Positions 24,136-33,419 of a DNA stretch of 51,331 bases are shown here, in pieces (the stretch's first letter is position 1; every line of letters begins with the position of its first letter). The notes beneath the pieces were generated by a model, which made no database searches, had not been told where the DNA came from, and worked only from the letters and a program-made list of their open reading frames with translations. The translations under genes and the position numbers were made by a program. The DNA lies in the NCBI GenBank assembly GCA_025361205.1, contig JANYAS010000031.1, positions 1-51,331 on the forward strand, given 5' to 3'. The DNA is from Holophagaceae bacterium (GTDB taxonomy: Bacteria; Acidobacteriota; Holophagae; Holophagales; Holophagaceae).

Positions 24136-26451
24136 ATGCGCCGGATCGCAAGAGGGTGCCGAGGTCTGCTACTGGGCACTGTGCCGGCCCTGCTGGCAGC
24201 CCAGGGCTTGCCCGCTTCCCCGGTACTGACCCCCCTGGAGGCCCCGACACCGGCTGAGTTGCTTCCCCTAAGGCCCTTCCAGATTGAACGTGGACTTGGC
24301 GTTTCCAGGGTTCCTTTCGATTGGCGGGGGGAACGGGTCAGCGAAGCTGGCGACGTGTGGATCCTCGAGCAGGGCGCCATCCAGGCGGAAGGGCTCCTCC
24401 TGCTGGCGGACCGCATTGAATACCGGATTGCGGAAGGGCGCCTCATCGCTGAGGGCCACATCCGTCTGGAGGGCCCGGGACTGCGACTGCGCGGCGAGCG
24501 CCTCCAGATGGACTGGGCCCTTCGCTCTGGCGAGGCGTGGGCGCTGCAGATGGACCTCCCGCCCACCTGGACGCTTCGGTCTGGCCACGTGGCTTTTACG
24601 GCCCTGCGCACCTGGTCCTTCGACGAGGTGGAACTGAGCCCATGCCCCGAAGTGAAGCCCGGGTGGAAAGCGAAGCTCTCGAGTCTCAAGGTGGATCTCG
24701 ATGGGTTCGCCACCCTGTGGAACGCCCGGGTCCTGATGGGATCGGTCCCGGTCTTCTACCTTCCCTATGCCATCTACCCGGCTCAGGCAGAGCGCACCTC
24801 GGGCCTGATGAACCCGCAGCTAGGGCTATCCAGCGCTTTCGGGACGGCGGTGGGTCTCTCCTATTACCAGGTGCTCGGCCCCACGGCGGACCTGACGCTT
24901 TCGCCCGAGTATTTCAGCAAGGAGGGCCTGTTGCTGGGCGGGGACGTGCGCTGGCGCCCGGACCTGACACATCAAGGAAGCTTCTCCGGCGAGACCATCC
25001 ATCAGCGGACCCTGAATACGAAGCGGTACCGTTACACCCTCAAGGAAGTCTGGCAGCGCGAAGACGGCTGGCAGCTGACCGCAGACGTGAATCAGGCCTC
25101 GGATAACCTGGTGGATGCGGATTTCGGCAAGGGGATCGGCAGCCTGGGCGCCACGAGCTTCGATTCGGCGATCTACCTCGGTAGAAGTTTTACCTTTGGG
25201 AACCTCAGCCTGGCAGCGGCCGAGCAACGCAGTTTCTTCAATTCGACAGTCCAGGGCGACCCCTTCTACAGCCCGAATTTTCCAGCATCTCTCCGGCGGC
25301 AGACCCTGCCCCAGGGCGAGTTCCGGTTCTTCCCCTTGCCGGTGCTCGGTCCGTTCTACCTGGATGGCGGCATCCGCCTGGGCCGGTTCGCCTACGCCCT
25401 CGAAAACAGCTCCGTCGTGCCGGATCACACCTACGCCTGGAACCGCCAGGACGCTGATACGCGCCTCCACGGGCGGCTGGGGCAGTGGGGGCCTTTCCGA
25501 GCGGACTTCGAGATGATGGGTCGGGCTACCCACTACAGTGCCACCCTGGACAAGCCCGTGTTTGATCCATCGGCGGGGCTCAATGGCACCGTGGTGAACC
25601 CTGCCAGTAGCCCATTCCAGGTGGACGGAGCCGCAGCGACCCGATATCTGCTCTCCAGCCACCTGCGTTTATCCGGTCCCCAAGTGGGGCGGAGTTACAA
25701 GGATGTGGCCATCCTCGGGTACAACGGTGAGCTCAAGCACGTGGTTGAACCCTATTTCGGTGTGACCGAGACCAGCGCCTATGGGGAAGCCGGCACCGTG
25801 CCCCGTTTTGATGCGGTGGATTCTTTCCCAGGCGTCAACCTGAGCGCCTCGGGTGAGCGGAGTTTTGAGGTGGGGTTCAAGCAGCACCTCCTGGGGCATC
25901 CCGCCTCGGGCATCGGGTTCACCGATCTTGTCCGCTTGAGCATCGCCACCCGATATCACGCCACGCCCATCATTCTCAGCGACGGGCGCTACAAAAAGGG
26001 CTGGTCCTCGGTGGATACGGATCTGGATGTGGAGCCGGATGATCGGTGGCGCCTCAACTTCCGCCGGTCCTCGGACATCGGGGCGGGCGGGTCCGACAAT
26101 GCGCTTAGTTTGGACGTGAAGGCCCGCGATGGGGGGCGATTCAACCTGGCCTACTTCACCACGGGTATCAACCAGTTCCTGGTGCGCCAGAAGGGGATCC
26201 AGCTTGGCGGCATCCAGCGGCTGTGGGACGACCGGATCCGCCTGGAATTCGCCGCCAGCTATGATTTCAGGACCCGCGGCTTCGCCTCCAGCCAGGTGGC
26301 GCTGGCGTGGGTGGAACCCTGCGTGGCCTACGTCCTGAAATTCACGCATGTGGCACTGAACACCGCGCTGGTGTCCGGAGGGCAAGAAGACCGGGTGGAC
26401 CTGACCCTGAACCTGCGTGGGCTGGGGGATCTCTTCAGTTTCCGGCGCTGA
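24136..26451 (+). CDS. lptD: LPS-assembly outer-membrane protein LptD
   Basis: The outer-membrane translocon that inserts lipopolysaccharide into the outer leaflet, 771 residues. An N-terminal signal sequence (hydrophobic LLLGTVPALLAAQG) is followed by an OstA/LptA-like beta-jellyroll (about 70-190; ILEQGAIQAEGLLLLADRIE). A large beta-barrel domain contains the family landmarks PVFYLPYAIYPAQAERTSGL and FSKEGLLLGGDVRWR. Cysteine pairs that form disulphides in E. coli LptD are largely absent, as in many non-enteric homologues. It starts 8 bp after the ZIP gene and its last 17 bp overlap a convergent diguanylate cyclase gene. The partner LptE is not evident here. Confidence 0.9.
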   Translation: MRRIARGCRGLLLGTVPALLAAQGLPASPVLTPLEAPTPAELLPLRPFQIERGLGVSRVPFDWRGERVSEAGDVWILEQGAIQAEGLLLLADRIEYRIAEGRLIAEGHIRLEGPGLRLRGERLQMDWALRSGEAWALQMDLPPTWTLRSGHVAFTALRTWSFDEVELSPCPEVKPGWKAKLSSLKVDLDGFATLWNARVLMGSVPVFYLPYAIYPAQAERTSGLMNPQLGLSSAFGTAVGLSYYQVLGPTADLTLSPEYFSKEGLLLGGDVRWRPDLTHQGSFSGETIHQRTLNTKRYRYTLKEVWQREDGWQLTADVNQASDNLVDADFGKGIGSLGATSFDSAIYLGRSFTFGNLSLAAAEQRSFFNSTVQGDPFYSPNFPASLRRQTLPQGEFRFFPLPVLGPFYLDGGIRLGRFAYALENSSVVPDHTYAWNRQDADTRLHGRLGQWGPFRADFEMMGRATHYSATLDKPVFDPSAGLNGTVVNPASSPFQVDGAAATRYLLSSHLRLSGPQVGRSYKDVAILGYNGELKHVVEPYFGVTETSAYGEAGTVPRFDAVDSFPGVNLSASGERSFEVGFKQHLLGHPASGIGFTDLVRLSIATRYHATPIILSDGRYKKGWSSVDTDLDVEPDDRWRLNFRRSSDIGAGGSDNALSLDVKARDGGRFNLAYFTTGINQFLVRQKGIQLGGIQRLWDDRIRLEFAASYDFRTRGFASSQVALAWVEPCVAYVLKFTHVALNTALVSGGQEDRVDLTLNLRGLGDLFSFRR

Positions 26452-27814
26452 GGATGCGAGGCGGGATTTCACCCTCGTTGGCCAGCACCACGCAGTTCCG
26501 GCCAAGGCTCTTGGCCTGGTAGAGCGCCTTGTCCACCTGGGCCAGCAGGGCGCCGGGAGTGGACGTTCCGGATCCACCCACGCCAAAGCTCATGGTGGGG
26601 AAGATGGTCTGTCCGGACGGAAGCAGGATGGGATCCTCATCGATTCGCCGCCGGAGTTTCTCGGCCACTTCTGAGCCGGCCTTGAGGCTGGTTTCCGTGA
26701 GCAGGATCGCAAATTCTTCACCGCCAATGCGGAAGGCGAGATCTGATTTGCGCAGGCCCGAGCGAATGCGGCCGGCCATCTGTCGCAGGACCTCATCGCC
26801 CACCGGATGTCCGAACCGGTCGTTGATGAGCTTGAAATGGTCGATATCTCCGAGGAGCAGAACGAAGGCACGGCGGTGGCGCTCCCATTGCCTCACCGCA
26901 TGTTCCAGGTTCTGGTCAAAGGCACGGCGGTTGAGCAACTCCGTGAGCGGATCGGTGAGCACTTCATTGCGCAGCGCGGCCGCCTCGATCTCCAGCATGC
27001 TCCGGCGTTCCCGGAGATCGTGGATGGCGGATTCATACTCGGTCTGGATCCGTCGGACATGCATCCACTCGATCGCACGCTTGCAGGCATGGATCAGCCT
27101 GGGCGCCGAGAGCGGCAGCGGCACCCAGTCGGAGATGCCCGCCAGGAGCAGCCTGCGCTGGGTGGCCTCGTCCTTCACCTGGCCCATGAGGATCGTGTAG
27201 GGCAGGCGGTTCTGTTCCCACAGCTGGGCGAGTATGGCCAGGGCTCCCTCCACGCCACCGGCGGAGAGGCCCAAAAGCAGCACCGGGGCCTTCAGCACCC
27301 GCTGGGCTTCCGCAGCATTCCGGGCCGGTGGAGAGTGGACCTCCATAGCGTAGTGCTGGAGTATGTCCCGCGTCCGTTGGGCGAGTCCCGCCTGGAATCC
27401 TACGGCCAGGACGGGCACTCCCTCGCCGCCTTCTCGCGGGACCCCCCCGGCCATGGCGGGCCCCAGGTGGTTCAGGATCTGCTGGATGGTGCTTCTGACG
27501 CGGATGAATCCGTCCCCTTCCGCAGCCTGGAGGGCCTGCTGGTCTTGATCCGCAGGTGTGTGATCGAGGATCAGGAAGATGGGGAGGTTCTGGAACAACA
27601 CTCGGGCTTCTCCGCGGAGGAGCCGGCACAGCCGGTAGCCGTCCATCGGATCACCCACGGCGTCCACCAGCAGGACCTGGGCTTCACCCCAGGCATCCTG
27701 GGCGAGTGCCTCCAGGGGATCGCCTGCGTGGAGGACACGGTGACCCGCCCCCTCGAAGGACATCCTCAGGCGCTCGACGAGGTCGTCGTGGCAGGTTATG
27801 ACCAGCAGGTTCAT
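26435..27814 (-). CDS. diguanylate cyclase with two receiver-like domains
   Basis: Makes the second messenger c-di-GMP. It has about 459 residues from the ATG of MNLLVITCHDD; an upstream extension is poor in composition. Residues 1-120 form a receiver-like domain with an Asp in LLVDAVGDPMDGYRL. Residues about 150-270 form a second receiver-like fold lacking the phosphoacceptor (LLLGLSAGGVEG). A coiled segment precedes the GGDEF domain (about 300-455), which has the active-site GGEEF in RIGGEEFAILL and an RxxD inhibitory site (RKSD) five residues before it. Cyclase activity with product feedback inhibition is expected. It converges on lptD with a 17-bp overlap. The neighbouring chemosensory cluster starts about 3 kb away. 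Confidence 0.88.
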   Translation of the reverse strand: MNLLVITCHDDLVERLRMSFEGAGHRVLHAGDPLEALAQDAWGEAQVLLVDAVGDPMDGYRLCRLLRGEARVLFQNLPIFLILDHTPADQDQQALQAAEGDGFIRVRSTIQQILNHLGPAMAGGVPREGGEGVPVLAVGFQAGLAQRTRDILQHYAMEVHSPPARNAAEAQRVLKAPVLLLGLSAGGVEGALAILAQLWEQNRLPYTILMGQVKDEATQRRLLLAGISDWVPLPLSAPRLIHACKRAIEWMHVRRIQTEYESAIHDLRERRSMLEIEAAALRNEVLTDPLTELLNRRAFDQNLEHAVRQWERHRRAFVLLLGDIDHFKLINDRFGHPVGDEVLRQMAGRIRSGLRKSDLAFRIGGEEFAILLTETSLKAGSEVAEKLRRRIDEDPILLPSGQTIFPTMSFGVGGSGTSTPGALLAQVDKALYQAKSLGRNCVVLANEGEIPPRILSAGN

Positions 27815-27863
27815 GGGAAGGCCGCAGTGGGGAGCCCCCATGGTAGAGCAGATCGTTGCGGAT

Positions 27864-29003
27864 TTACGGAAAAAAACGACGTGTGATCCGGCGGTGAAGG
27901 GCACAGGTGAGCTCGTAGGGGATGGTGCCGAGGACCTGGGCCAGCCGCTCAACGCTGTGAGGTGAGTCGGGGTCGGCACTGAAGAGGGTCATGGGGTCCC
28001 CGGGTGCTACTGGCGTGTCCAGCGGCAGCGCCACGGTCAGGTAGTCCATGGAAACGCGTCCCACCACTGGGAAGGTGCGCCCGGCGAGGCCGACCACGCC
28101 CCGGTTCCCGAGGTCGCGCCGGTAGCCGTCGGCGTACCCGCAGGCGAGTGTGGCGATCTGCATGGGTTCGGGCGCCACGAAGGTTCGGCCATAGCCTACG
28201 GTGGTTCCGGCCGGAACGGTCTTCACCCGGGCGACCTCGGCCACCAGCGCCAGGGCCGGTTCCAGCCCGAGGGTGCGCCCTTCGAGAAGGGTCGTGAGGC
28301 CGAAGAGGGCCAAGCCTGGACGCACATGGGTGTCCTGGTCCAGCAGCCCGCGCAGGCAGGCATCGCTGTTGCCATGGTGGCGTTGGGCCGGGTGGATGCC
28401 GGCGTCCGCCAGCTGGGCAAGGCAGGCATCGAAGAGCCTCCGCTGCCGCAGCGCGAACCCCTGGTCGGGATCGTCAGCCGTGGCGAAGTGGCCCATGGCT
28501 CCCTCAAGCCAAGGCGCCAACTGCCGCAGACCGGGCAGGCAGCCCCCCAGTTCGGAAGGGAGCAGGCCGAAGCGGCCCATGCCCGTGTCCAGCTTCAGAT
28601 GAAGCTTGACCGGGTGGCTGGGTAGGATCTGCGCATATTGAGCCAGGTGCTCGGGTCCGACCACGGCGATGGTGAGCCCCTCGGCGCTGGCGGTCGGCAG
28701 GGCCTCGGGGCGGAGGCCCCCCAGCACGAGGAGGGGACACTCGATGCCGCCCTGGCGGAGTTCCAGTCCCTCCTCCAGGCTGGAGACGGCCAGACCGTGG
28801 GCGCCAGCCGCAGCCAGGGCGCGGCCCACCGGCACGGCACCATGACCGTAGGCGTTGGCCTTCACCACCCCCCAGATGCCCCTTCCCCCCGCAGCGGCCT
28901 GGACGCGGCCCAGGTTTCGCGCGACGCGACCCAAGTCCACTTCCGCCCGAAGGGCTCGGCCCTCGGGATGGGGCTTCAGGGGTTCCAGGGACTGCTCATT
29001 CAC
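27864..29003 (-). CDS. alr: alanine racemase
   Basis: A PLP enzyme interconverting L- and D-alanine for peptidoglycan precursors; 379 residues, typical length. The PLP-binding K48 sits in VVKANAYGHGA and the second catalytic base Tyr in TVGYGRTFV. DTGMGRFG and the C-terminal VGRVSMDYLTV segment are also characteristic. Start is GTG within GTGA, overlapping the trxB stop codon, so translation is coupled to trxB. This trxB-alr pairing is not a standard operon but fits a housekeeping block. Confidence 0.95.
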   Translation of the reverse strand: MNEQSLEPLKPHPEGRALRAEVDLGRVARNLGRVQAAAGGRGIWGVVKANAYGHGAVPVGRALAAAGAHGLAVSSLEEGLELRQGGIECPLLVLGGLRPEALPTASAEGLTIAVVGPEHLAQYAQILPSHPVKLHLKLDTGMGRFGLLPSELGGCLPGLRQLAPWLEGAMGHFATADDPDQGFALRQRRLFDACLAQLADAGIHPAQRHHGNSDACLRGLLDQDTHVRPGLALFGLTTLLEGRTLGLEPALALVAEVARVKTVPAGTTVGYGRTFVAPEPMQIATLACGYADGYRRDLGNRGVVGLAGRTFPVVGRVSMDYLTVALPLDTPVAPGDPMTLFSADPDSPHSVERLAQVLGTIPYELTCALHRRITRRFFP

Positions 29004-29968
29004 TCGGCTAGGCCCTGCGCGGACAGCCAGCGCTCGGCGTCAATGGCGGCCATGCAGCCGCTGCCAGCGGCGGTAATGGCCTGGCGGTAGACATGGTCCT
29101 GCACGTCGCCGCAAGCGAAGACACCCTCGATGGGGGTTTGGCTGGACCCCTTCTCGATCTGGAGGTAGCCCGTCTCGTCCATGGGCAGCTGGCCCGCGAA
29201 GAGGCCCGTATTGGGCTGATGGCCGATGGCCACAAAGAGGCCTTCGACGGGCAGCTCTGAGATGGAGCCATCCACGGTGTCCTTGAGCTTCAGGGCACGG
29301 ATCTTTTCCACCTTTTCGCCCATGGGCGTTTCATGAGTGGAGGTAAGGATCTCCAGCACGGTCTTGTTCCAGACGGGTTGGATCTTCTCGTTCTTCAGGG
29401 CCCGCTCCTGCATGGCTTTGGAGGCGCGGAGCTTGTCACGGCGATGGATGAGGTGGACCTTGGTGGCGAACTTGGTGAGGAAGGTGGCCTCCTCCACGGC
29501 AGTGTCCCCACCTCCCACCACGGCGATCTCCTTGCCGCGGAAGAAGAAGCCGTCGCAGGTGGCACAGGCGCTCACGCCGCCACCGGAGCGGGAGAGCTCT
29601 TCGTCCTTGCCGATGCCCATCCATTTGGCCGAGGCGCCCGTGGCGATAATCACGGCATCGGCGGTGTACTCACCCTTGTCGGTCGTGAGTTTGAAGGGGT
29701 GGACCTGCAGATCGGCCTTGAGGACCGTCTCGGCCTTGATGGTGGTGCCGAAGCGAAGCACCTGTTCGCGCATCTCATCCATCAGAGCGGGACCGGCGAT
29801 GCCCTGGCGGAAGCCCGGGAAATTTTCGACCTCAGTGGTGATGGTGAGCTGGCCGCCGGGCTGGGCGCCTTCGAAGACCAGGGGCGCGAGGTTGGCTCGC
29901 GACGTATACAGCGCCGCGGTGTAGCCCGCGGGGCCGGTTCCAATAACGACGACTTTGTGGTGGCTCAC
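29000..29968 (-). CDS. trxB: thioredoxin reductase
   Basis: An FAD/NADPH flavoenzyme reducing thioredoxin, about 322 residues. The FAD motif is VVVIGTGPAGYTAALYTSRA, the redox-active disulphide is CATC (SACATCDGFFF), the NADPH motif is VVGGGDTAVEEA, and the C-terminal FAD motif is GVFACGDVQD. GTG is taken as start because CAGGAG lies five bases upstream; a TTG 15 bases earlier also exists. It is the first gene of the trxB-alr pair, with kdsB 51 bp upstream on the same strand, so all three could be one transcript. Confidence 0.95.
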   Translation of the reverse strand: MSHHKVVVIGTGPAGYTAALYTSRANLAPLVFEGAQPGGQLTITTEVENFPGFRQGIAGPALMDEMREQVLRFGTTIKAETVLKADLQVHPFKLTTDKGEYTADAVIIATGASAKWMGIGKDEELSRSGGGVSACATCDGFFFRGKEIAVVGGGDTAVEEATFLTKFATKVHLIHRRDKLRASKAMQERALKNEKIQPVWNKTVLEILTSTHETPMGEKVEKIRALKLKDTVDGSISELPVEGLFVAIGHQPNTGLFAGQLPMDETGYLQIEKGSSQTPIEGVFACGDVQDHVYRQAITAAGSGCMAAIDAERWLSAQGLAE

Positions 29969-30019
29969 GGAGTCTCCTGGCAACGATCAGGGCGGGGCCC
30001 AGGGAACCAGTCTATCGTG

Positions 30020-30817
30020 CTAACCCGCCAGTCCCCGCTCGCGCAGCAGGGCTTCGGCCCCCGCCACGTCCCCAGGCACGTCCACGCCCATGCTGAAGTA
30101 GGGCGTATCGGCCACGCCGATGGGAATGCCCGCCGCCAGGGCCCGCAGCTGTTCCAGCATCTCCAGCAGTTCAAGTGGGTGCGGGGGCAGCCTGGTGAAG
30201 GCCCGCAGGGTGTCGGGCCGATAGGCATAGAGGCCCAGGTGACGCCTGAAGTGGGCGAGTTGGGCGGGGGCCATCCAAGGGCGGAAATCCGGCTCGAAGT
30301 GGGTGGAGTTGCGCAGGTAGGGAATGGGGCTGCGGCTGAAATAGAGGGCCCGCCTTCGGTCGTCCACCACCACCTTCACAGTATTGGGGTTGAACAATTC
30401 GTCGGCATGGGCGAAGGGGCAGGCGGCCGTGCCCATGGGCAACTCGGGTAGGTCCCGCATGAGCGCCACCACGGCTGCCACCGTGTCGGGATGCATGGCG
30501 GGTTCATCGCCCTGGATGTTCAATACACAGTCGAAGGGCTCCGCCCCATCCTCCAGCAGGGCCGCCAGGGCCGCAGCCGTGCGGTCCGTGCCGGAGGGCA
30601 GGGCGGGGTCCGTCAGCACGGCCTCGCCGCCAAACCCGCGCACCACCGCGGCGATGCGGTCGTCGTCCGTGGCCACCACCACCCGGTCCACTCCCTCGGC
30701 GCGCTGGGCAGCCTCGAAGACCCACTGGATCATGGGCTTTCCACAGATAGAGGCCAAGGGCTTGCCGGGAAACCGGGTGGCCTGGTAGCGGGACGGGAGG
30801 ACGGCCAGGGTGCGCAT
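30020..30817 (-). CDS. kdsB: 3-deoxy-manno-octulosonate cytidylyltransferase
   Basis: Activates KDO with CTP to CMP-KDO for the LPS inner core. It has 265 residues, near normal. The nucleotide-binding N-terminus (VLPSRYQATRFPGKPLA) and GKPMIQWVFEAA are present. VVVATDDDRIA, SGTDRTAAAL and NIQGDEPAMHPDT are the KdsB landmarks, and YFSRSPIPYLRN is also present. It is divergent from cheA across about 105 bp, a region containing a tandem CGATCCGA-type repeat but no clear promoter. It complements gmhB and lptD elsewhere in the window in an LPS-producing cell. Confidence 0.94.
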   Translation of the reverse strand: MRTLAVLPSRYQATRFPGKPLASICGKPMIQWVFEAAQRAEGVDRVVVATDDDRIAAVVRGFGGEAVLTDPALPSGTDRTAAALAALLEDGAEPFDCVLNIQGDEPAMHPDTVAAVVALMRDLPELPMGTAACPFAHADELFNPNTVKVVVDDRRRALYFSRSPIPYLRNSTHFEPDFRPWMAPAQLAHFRRHLGLYAYRPDTLRAFTRLPPHPLELLEMLEQLRALAAGIPIGVADTPYFSMGVDVPGDVAGAEALLRERGLAG

Positions 30818-30922
30818 TCAGACAGTCTAAGGGCTCCGGGGGGCGACCGACGATCCGACGATCCGCCCAGATTCCAGGTCCGGCAGTCAGGTGCCGATTG
30901 AGAGGAGACTGGGGGCCCCTTC

Positions 30923-32947
30923 TTGGATTCATCCTTCGACGATGTCTGGGCGGAATGTGAGGACCTGTTTGCGCAGGCCCGGCAAACGCTCGCCACCTTG
31001 AAGGAGCCGCAACCGGCCCACGTCGTCCAGACTTCCGTGAACGCACTCTTCCGGGCCACCCACACCCTCAAGGGCATGGCCGGGATGCTCGGGTTCCCCA
31101 GCTTCAGCCGGGCGGCCCATCGCATGGAGGACATCTTTGACCTCATGCGGAAAGGGCGCCTGCGCTCCACGGACTCTCTGACCGAGACCCTGGAAGCGGG
31201 CATCCTGGCCCTAGAATCCGGTCTGGAAGGCCTGCGTCGGGGCCGCCCTGAACCCGATGACTACCTGCAATCCCTCCGGAGGGAGCTGGGTGAACTCGAG
31301 GCTTTGGCCCGTCCAGCCCAAGGCGGCGCCCACGATCTATCCTCTCTGCTGGACCTGCCGTCGGAGACCCTCAAGGCCTTGTCCGACTACGAGCGGACTC
31401 GGGTGACGGCGGTGCTGATGCATGGCACCCCTATCTACGGTGTGACGATCTGTCTGGATTTCGCCACCTTCGACGAACGCCTGCGGGCCATCAGCGAAGC
31501 GATGGGGGCCCGGGGAGAGTTGATCTCGACCCTGCCGTGGGACGTCCCGGAGGATCGGGAGGGTCTCGCCTTCCTGTTGATCTCAGCCTGCACCGACCCC
31601 ACCCCGGGAGAATTATCGGCGTTGGAAGGCGAGATCCTGGGGACGACCCTGTTGGCCGACCCTGCCCGGGTGCCTGCCAGTCTTCGGGATGAGGCGCCCG
31701 CCGCGACCCCAGCCCCCGAGCCCAAACAGGAGGCCGAGGAGCCCGCCCCGGTCGCAGCATCGGCCCCAGAGGTCGAGATCCTGCGGCTCCCGGTCCATCG
31801 GGTGGAAGCCCTCGAAGCCCGCCTGATGGGGGTGGGACAACTCCGGGATACCGCGAGCCGGCTGATGAGACAGGCCCAGGCGACCGACGTCGAGAAGCCC
31901 CTAGCCCTCATGGGAGAGATCGAGGAGGGGCTCCTGGAGGTGCAGAAGTCCCTCCTCCAAATGCGCATGGTGAAGGTGGAAACCCTGTTCGCGCGGATCG
32001 AGCCCATGGTGAAGAGCCTCAGCAGGGATCTCGGAAAACCGGTGAAGCTCACCTTCGTGGGAGGTGACCTTGAGCTGGAACGCAGCCTCCTGGGCCGCCT
32101 GTCCGAGCCCTTCCTCCATCTGATCCGGAACGCCCTGGACCATGGCCTCGAGCCACCCTCGGAACGGTTGGCCCAGGGCAAGAACGAGACCGGTTCCCTT
32201 CGGATTTCGGCGTCGCAGCAGGGACGGAACCTCCGTTTCGACCTTCGCGATGATGGCCGGGGTTTCGATCTGGCCCGAATCGAGGCCCGCGGTCTGGAGC
32301 TCGGCCTGATCAAGGAGGGCCAACCCCAGGCCCCCGAGAAGCTGCTGCGCCTCTCCCTGGAACCAGGGTTTTCCACCCAGGAACGGGCTTCTCAGATCTC
32401 GGGACGCGGCGTGGGTATGGATGTCGTGCGTTCCGAAGTGGAAGGTTTGGGCGGAGAGATCCACCTCTCCAGCGAGCCAAGGCGAGGTAGCCTCGTTCGG
32501 CTGACCTTGCCCCTCAGTCGGGCGGTGGTGAGCTGCCTGAAGGTCCGCTGCGATAGCCAGGTCTTCGGGATCCCCCTCGGCAGCGTCCATCGGGTGCAGG
32601 CTGGCAGGCAGGTCCTTCGCGGCGGCGACCAGGTGGAAGTGCTTGGGATGTCCCTTCCCCTTGAATCGTTGCAGGCCTGCCTGGGACTCCCTGAGCCCGA
32701 TATGCAGCGGGCCTTTGTGGTGCTGACCCAGCAGGGGGGGGCCGCGGCGAGTGTGGAAATCGCCCTCGGTGTGGACGAGGTGGTTGGGAGGGGGGAGGTG
32801 CTCATGCGGAGCCTGCCGGAGCTGGCTCGCTCACCGGGGATCATGGGCGGCAGCCCCCAGGAAGAGGGCATCCTCTGGGTGCTGGATCCTGAGGCCGTCA
32901 TGGGGCTGGCGATGGATTCGCTGATGCGGCGGGTGGCCCGTGTCTGA
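30923..32947 (+). CDS. cheA: chemotaxis histidine kinase CheA
   Basis: A cytoplasmic kinase coupled to chemoreceptors through CheW; 674 residues from TTG. Domains in order: HPt/P1 with phosphoacceptor H47 (ATHTLKGMAG); a P2-like segment near 140-235 (PIYGVTICLDFATFDERLRA, then ELISTLP); a Pro/Glu-rich linker; a dimerisation domain (about 285-350); an HATPase (HLIRNALDHGLEPPSER, DDGRGFD, SGRGVGMDVV); and a C-terminal CheW-like domain. It is complete in architecture. TTG lacks a well-placed Shine-Dalgarno, so the start is provisional. cheW overlaps its 3' end by 8 bp. No cheY, cheR, cheB or motility gene is nearby, so the output could be flagellar, pilus-based or other. Confidence 0.9.
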   Translation: MDSSFDDVWAECEDLFAQARQTLATLKEPQPAHVVQTSVNALFRATHTLKGMAGMLGFPSFSRAAHRMEDIFDLMRKGRLRSTDSLTETLEAGILALESGLEGLRRGRPEPDDYLQSLRRELGELEALARPAQGGAHDLSSLLDLPSETLKALSDYERTRVTAVLMHGTPIYGVTICLDFATFDERLRAISEAMGARGELISTLPWDVPEDREGLAFLLISACTDPTPGELSALEGEILGTTLLADPARVPASLRDEAPAATPAPEPKQEAEEPAPVAASAPEVEILRLPVHRVEALEARLMGVGQLRDTASRLMRQAQATDVEKPLALMGEIEEGLLEVQKSLLQMRMVKVETLFARIEPMVKSLSRDLGKPVKLTFVGGDLELERSLLGRLSEPFLHLIRNALDHGLEPPSERLAQGKNETGSLRISASQQGRNLRFDLRDDGRGFDLARIEARGLELGLIKEGQPQAPEKLLRLSLEPGFSTQERASQISGRGVGMDVVRSEVEGLGGEIHLSSEPRRGSLVRLTLPLSRAVVSCLKVRCDSQVFGIPLGSVHRVQAGRQVLRGGDQVEVLGMSLPLESLQACLGLPEPDMQRAFVVLTQQGGAAASVEIALGVDEVVGRGEVLMRSLPELARSPGIMGGSPQEEGILWVLDPEAVMGLAMDSLMRRVARV

Positions 32948-33371
32948 GCTGGGGACCTGGCTCCATGTGAAGGCCGCGGGGAGGGACCTGCTCCTGTCCA
33001 CGCTGGACCTACGCGAAGTGGTAGCCCCCTCGCCGGTCGCCCCTTTGCCTGGACGCCCCCGGGGGATCCAGGGCGTGGTGATCCATCAGGGGGAATTCCT
33101 TCCTGTTTTGGATTGGAAGAACCTTCCGGGGTGCAAGGAGCCCTCGACTTCCACTGCCGCCCTGGCGGTGCTCCGGCCCAGGCTGGGTATCCCGCTCGAG
33201 CGAATGATGGGCATGGTGGACGTGCTGCCCGAGGGATGGCGGGAAACGGAAGTGGATGATCCCGCCTGGCCCTGGGCAGGGGCTGCGGGCCTGATTGGCG
33301 GGGTACCCGTTGCACTGCTGGATGCAGAGCGGTTGATCAGGCTGTTGCGGCGGTTCCGGAGCGAGCGCTGA
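32940..33371 (+). CDS. cheW: CheW-like coupling protein
   Basis: A single CheW-type SH3-like domain of 143 residues that would bridge CheA and chemoreceptors. Landmarks are the opening strand pattern with VVAPSPVAPLPGRPRGIQGV, the VIHQGEFLPVLDW segment and the C-terminal GLIGGVPVALLDAERLI. GTG start lies inside the end of cheA, so the two are translationally coupled. The sequence is divergent from classic CheW (typical PxxIxGVxNLRGxxxPVxD becomes GRPRGIQGVVIHQGEFLPVLD), suggesting a dedicated partner for this CheA. Confidence 0.85.
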   Translation: MSELGTWLHVKAAGRDLLLSTLDLREVVAPSPVAPLPGRPRGIQGVVIHQGEFLPVLDWKNLPGCKEPSTSTAALAVLRPRLGIPLERMMGMVDVLPEGWRETEVDDPAWPWAGAAGLIGGVPVALLDAERLIRLLRRFRSER

Positions 33372-33419
33372 CGGGTTCCGTCGTTCATGCGATGATGACG
33401 GTTTCGCGCCGGAGGCCCC

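Noticed and set aside
23244..24713. Minus-strand open frame of 489 codons spanning the RNase end, the ZIP gene and the lptD start
   Set aside because: Ser/Arg/Gln-rich shadow over three recognisable plus-strand genes.
26807..27886. Plus-strand open frame of 359 codons opposite the diguanylate cyclase
   Set aside because: Antisense to a protein with intact GGEEF and receiver domains; no domain in this frame.
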